The position numbers were made by a program, and so were the translations under genes. Below, one piece after another: positions 12,667-14,266 of a stretch of DNA of 14,266 nt. Position 1 is the first letter of the stretch; every line of letters begins with the position of its first letter. Source of the DNA: JACCYQ01 sp036675565 (GTDB lineage: Bacteria > Bacteroidota > Bacteroidia > Chitinophagales > Chitinophagaceae). The stretch is from positions 1-14,266 of the forward strand of contig JAKFER010000287.1 in assembly GCA_036675565.1 (NCBI GenBank). The letters run 5' to 3'. A model generated the notes under the pieces. The model had not been told where the DNA came from. It did no database searches and worked only from the letters and a program-made list of their open reading frames with translations.

Positions 12667-12939
12667 ATGGTTAAAACGGTTCATTTAATTATCAGAGGCA
12701 GGGTGCAGGGTGTATTTTACCGGGCATCAGCGAAAGAAGTTGCGTTAAAATCCCGGTTAACCGGGTGGGTAAGAAATACAAAATCTGGCGATGTTGAAAT
12801 TGTAGCAACAGGAGAGGATGAGGATCTGAACCGGTTTATTAAATGGTGTGAAACAGGTCCATCCAAAGCAAGGGTGGAAGAAGTAACGGTAACGGATAAA
12901 TCCTTTTCTCCTTTTGATTCATTTGAAATATGGCGGTGA
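12667..12939 (+). CDS. acyP: Acylphosphatase
   Basis: Hydrolyses acyl phosphates such as acetyl phosphate and 1,3-bisphosphoglycerate in the cytoplasm. The 90-residue protein matches the usual length and the alpha/beta sandwich fold. The phosphate-binding loop GRVQGVFYR (residues 11-19) carries the catalytic Arg19, and GWVRNT (33-38) carries the catalytic Asn37. Downstream VEIVATGEDEDLNRFIKWCETGP and VEEVTV are the family's third strand, helix and last strands. Start is the ATG at 12667; no upstream in-frame alternative improves it. It ends 11 bases before a bidirectional terminator shared with the convergent superoxide dismutase gene. Confidence 0.96.
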   Translation: MVKTVHLIIRGRVQGVFYRASAKEVALKSRLTGWVRNTKSGDVEIVATGEDEDLNRFIKWCETGPSKARVEEVTVTDKSFSPFDSFEIWR

Positions 12940-12950
12940 ATAAAATAAAA

Positions 12951-12979
12951 AACCCCGCCATTTGCGGGGTTAAATATTT
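12951..12979. terminator. Bidirectional terminator between acyP and the Cu/Zn SOD gene
   Basis: Perfect 8-bp stem AACCCCGC (12951-12958) and GCGGGGTT (12964-12971) with loop CATTT. A-rich sequence precedes it and a T-rich tract (AAATATTTTT) follows, so it can stop transcription from both sides. It directly adjoins the reverse gene's stop at 12980. Confidence 0.92.
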
Positions 12980-13585
12980 TTAATTCAGTTGTTTAATAAT
13001 TCCACAACCAATCCGCGATCCAGCATTTCCTGTAGGTTGCGTTTTGTAATCATCCACACCTCCATGTACGATGATAGCCCTGTTTAGTATGTTTGTGGTT
13101 GAATCACCACCAATCGTCCAGCGATTAGTTGTTAATTCCATAGTTCCTTTTCCGGATGCATCCAGTTCAACATTGCCAATATCTCCGGAATGATAATTTC
13201 CTTCACCCCATTTACCATGATTTTCATTGGTGGGATTCCAGTGACCATGAGCGTTATTGCCCATATCACCACAATCTCCATGTTCATGAATATGAACTGC
13301 AACGGTTGAATTGGCTTTTTGGGCAACGGTCAGATCAAGCATCATTTTAACCTGGCCATTATCTTCGGTTTGAAAACGTACCTGGCCTGTTAATGTGGTG
13401 TCTGTCTTAGTACCACTTAATACAGCCTCTGCACTTTGCATATTTGTTGTGTCGCTGGCAGTCATATCCATACTGTCATTATCAACATCAGTAGAATCCG
13501 ATTCATTATTACAGGCAACAAGACTGATTGTTGCCATGAAAAAAAGAAATGGTGTGAAATGTTTAAAAGAAAAAAATCTTTTCAT
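12980..13585 (-). CDS. sodC: Cu/Zn superoxide dismutase, lipoprotein
   Basis: Converts superoxide to oxygen and hydrogen peroxide in the cell envelope. Start is set at the ATG at 13585: residues 1-24 form a basic then hydrophobic signal (MKRFFSFKHFTPFLFFMATI) ending in the lipobox LVAC with Cys25; the open frame further upstream adds a segment with no signal logic. After an acidic Ser/Thr/Asp linker (26-50) comes the SOD domain. Metal ligands are all visible: VHIHEHGDC (His98, His100), HWNP (His115), NHG (His123), YHSGD (His132, Asp135) and VHGG (His174). Cys105 and Cys194 can form the structural disulfide, and Arg191 is the active-site guide residue. The lipid anchor and linker would tether it in the periplasm or at the outer membrane. 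Confidence 0.95.
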   Translation of the reverse strand: MKRFFSFKHFTPFLFFMATISLVACNNESDSTDVDNDSMDMTASDTTNMQSAEAVLSGTKTDTTLTGQVRFQTEDNGQVKMMLDLTVAQKANSTVAVHIHEHGDCGDMGNNAHGHWNPTNENHGKWGEGNYHSGDIGNVELDASGKGTMELTTNRWTIGGDSTTNILNRAIIVHGGVDDYKTQPTGNAGSRIGCGIIKQLN

Positions 13586-13651
13586 ACAAATTGATTTTAG
13601 TTTGAGTAAATTTTTATGCAAAAAGCTTACCATCGTAATTTTTTGGAGCAG

Positions 13652-13659
13652 CAAATATA
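13652..13659 (-). promoter_or_regulatory. Candidate -7 box for the Cu/Zn SOD gene
   Basis: On the reverse strand TATATTTG matches TAnnTTTG and would give a leader of about 60 bases. A second match, TATCTTTG, lies at 13698-13705 on the same strand. Neither has a perfectly spaced TTG, so which is used is unclear. Confidence 0.45.
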
Positions 13660-13831
13660 AATAGCTCTTCAAAAAAGTGATGGACAAATGAAGTCATCAA
13701 AGATAACAGGTCCAATGATTGGCAACACAATATTTTCTGCATTCCATTAAAAATGTGTAATTTATATTGAATTTCAACCCCCGTATTTCTTCATACCCTA
13801 TAAAATATTTAAGTTCTTACCCTTTTTTAAA

Positions 13832-14266
13832 ATGGATGGTATGAACACAAATTATCCTTCACAAAGAGCTAAAGGCAAACCCGGTAAAAATATTTTTATC
13901 AGTTACCGGGAAAGAGACAGCGCTGGAGAAGCTGGCCGTCTGGTTGATTCATTGAAAGAACATTTTGTTGACGACCAGATTTTCATGGACATTGATAAAA
14001 TTGAACCCGGTGTAGATTTTACGGATGCCATTTCCCACTCACTTGAATGTTGCGATGTAATGTTAGCCATTATCGGTCCGAGATGGATGGGAGATAACAA
14101 GGAAATGTCCCGTATCAAAAAGGATGATGATTGGGTAAGATTGGAAATAGCGACTGCTCTTTCACGTAATATAAGGGTAGTACCTGTATTGGTTGATGGA
14201 GCCGATCTACCCACCTCAGAAGAATTGCCTGAAGATTTGCTGGTCTTCACGCCCGCTTTGTCAGCC
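13832..14266 (+). CDS. TIR-domain protein, 5' part (runs off the window)
   Basis: Open from the ATG at 13832 through the last base (145 codons, no stop); ATG at 13841 is an equal alternative. Residues about 19-130 form a TIR domain: KNIFISYRERDSAGEAGRL with the first strand and box 1 (20-37), IFMDIDKIEPGVDFTDAI (50-67), CCDVMLAIIGPRWM (73-86), and DWVRLEIATAL (100-110) where Glu105 sits at the position of the catalytic glutamate of TIR NADases, then VVPVLVDGADLP. Bacterial TIR proteins cleave NAD+ or make cyclic ADP-ribose-type signals in antiphage defence, or serve as scaffolds. Which applies depends on the unseen C-terminal part (often TPR, WD40, sulfatase-like or STAND). The reverse-strand open frame at 13903-14250 is a shadow of this gene. 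Confidence 0.92.
   Translation, partial: MDGMNTNYPSQRAKGKPGKNIFISYRERDSAGEAGRLVDSLKEHFVDDQIFMDIDKIEPGVDFTDAISHSLECCDVMLAIIGPRWMGDNKEMSRIKKDDDWVRLEIATALSRNIRVVPVLVDGADLPTSEELPEDLLVFTPALSA

Noticed and set aside
13586..13687. Extended N-terminus of the superoxide dismutase from 13687
   Set aside because: The ATG at 13585 gives a standard lipoprotein signal; the extension spoils it and covers a likely promoter.
13903..14250. Reverse-strand open frame of 115 codons at the right edge
   Set aside because: It is Ser/Thr-rich shadow sequence; the forward frame codes for a recognisable TIR domain.

Overview
The window looks like a chromosomal segment from a member of the Bacteroidota, most likely Chitinophagaceae or a close relative. 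Evidence: a type IX secretion type-B (gliding motility) C-terminal domain, several good TAnnTTTG promoter -7 boxes, AT-rich leaders with little Shine-Dalgarno signal, TTG starts, and paralogue families typical of that phylum (CbpM-type chaperone modulator, small RRM protein, YdeI/DUF1905 protein, DUF4268). No tRNA, rRNA, CRISPR array, insertion sequence or replication origin was seen.

Layout. Positions 1-834 hold the 3' end of a large repeat-containing secreted surface protein. Positions 934-4556 form an accessory, very AT-rich patch. A forward three-gene run comes first: a 98-residue miniature that seems to join the two ends of a type IIG restriction-modification enzyme, a cytosolic 5'-nucleotidase with no ordinary start codon, and an unknown protein. 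It meets a reverse XRE-type regulator, followed by a reverse pair of small membrane proteins. Positions 4730-7893 hold three reverse genes: an uncharacterised Bacteroidota protein, a Tat-exported Gfo/Idh/MocA oxidoreductase, and the vitamin B6 gene pdxJ. Degenerate AT-rich repeat tracts separate them. pdxJ is divergent from a forward RRM RNA-binding protein, which converges through a strong terminator on a YdeI-like protein.

Positions 9029-10657 hold small genes: a 46-residue membrane protein, an unknown 85-residue protein and a cupin on the reverse strand, divergent from a forward DUF4268 protein that converges on a 57-residue membrane protein. Positions 10937-12132 are a reverse cbpA-cbpM chaperone operon. 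A 534-base gap with no convincing gene follows, then forward acylphosphatase. This converges through a bidirectional terminator on a reverse lipoprotein Cu/Zn superoxide dismutase. The window ends inside a forward TIR-domain gene.

Most of the window is housekeeping and stress genes with ordinary functions. The parts with most novelty are the 934-4556 patch (restriction-enzyme scar, start-less nucleotidase, unknown partner, membrane pair), the TIR gene cut by the right edge, and two small membrane proteins. I do not see a complete, clearly new system; the accessory patch is the best candidate for one, and its function is inference.
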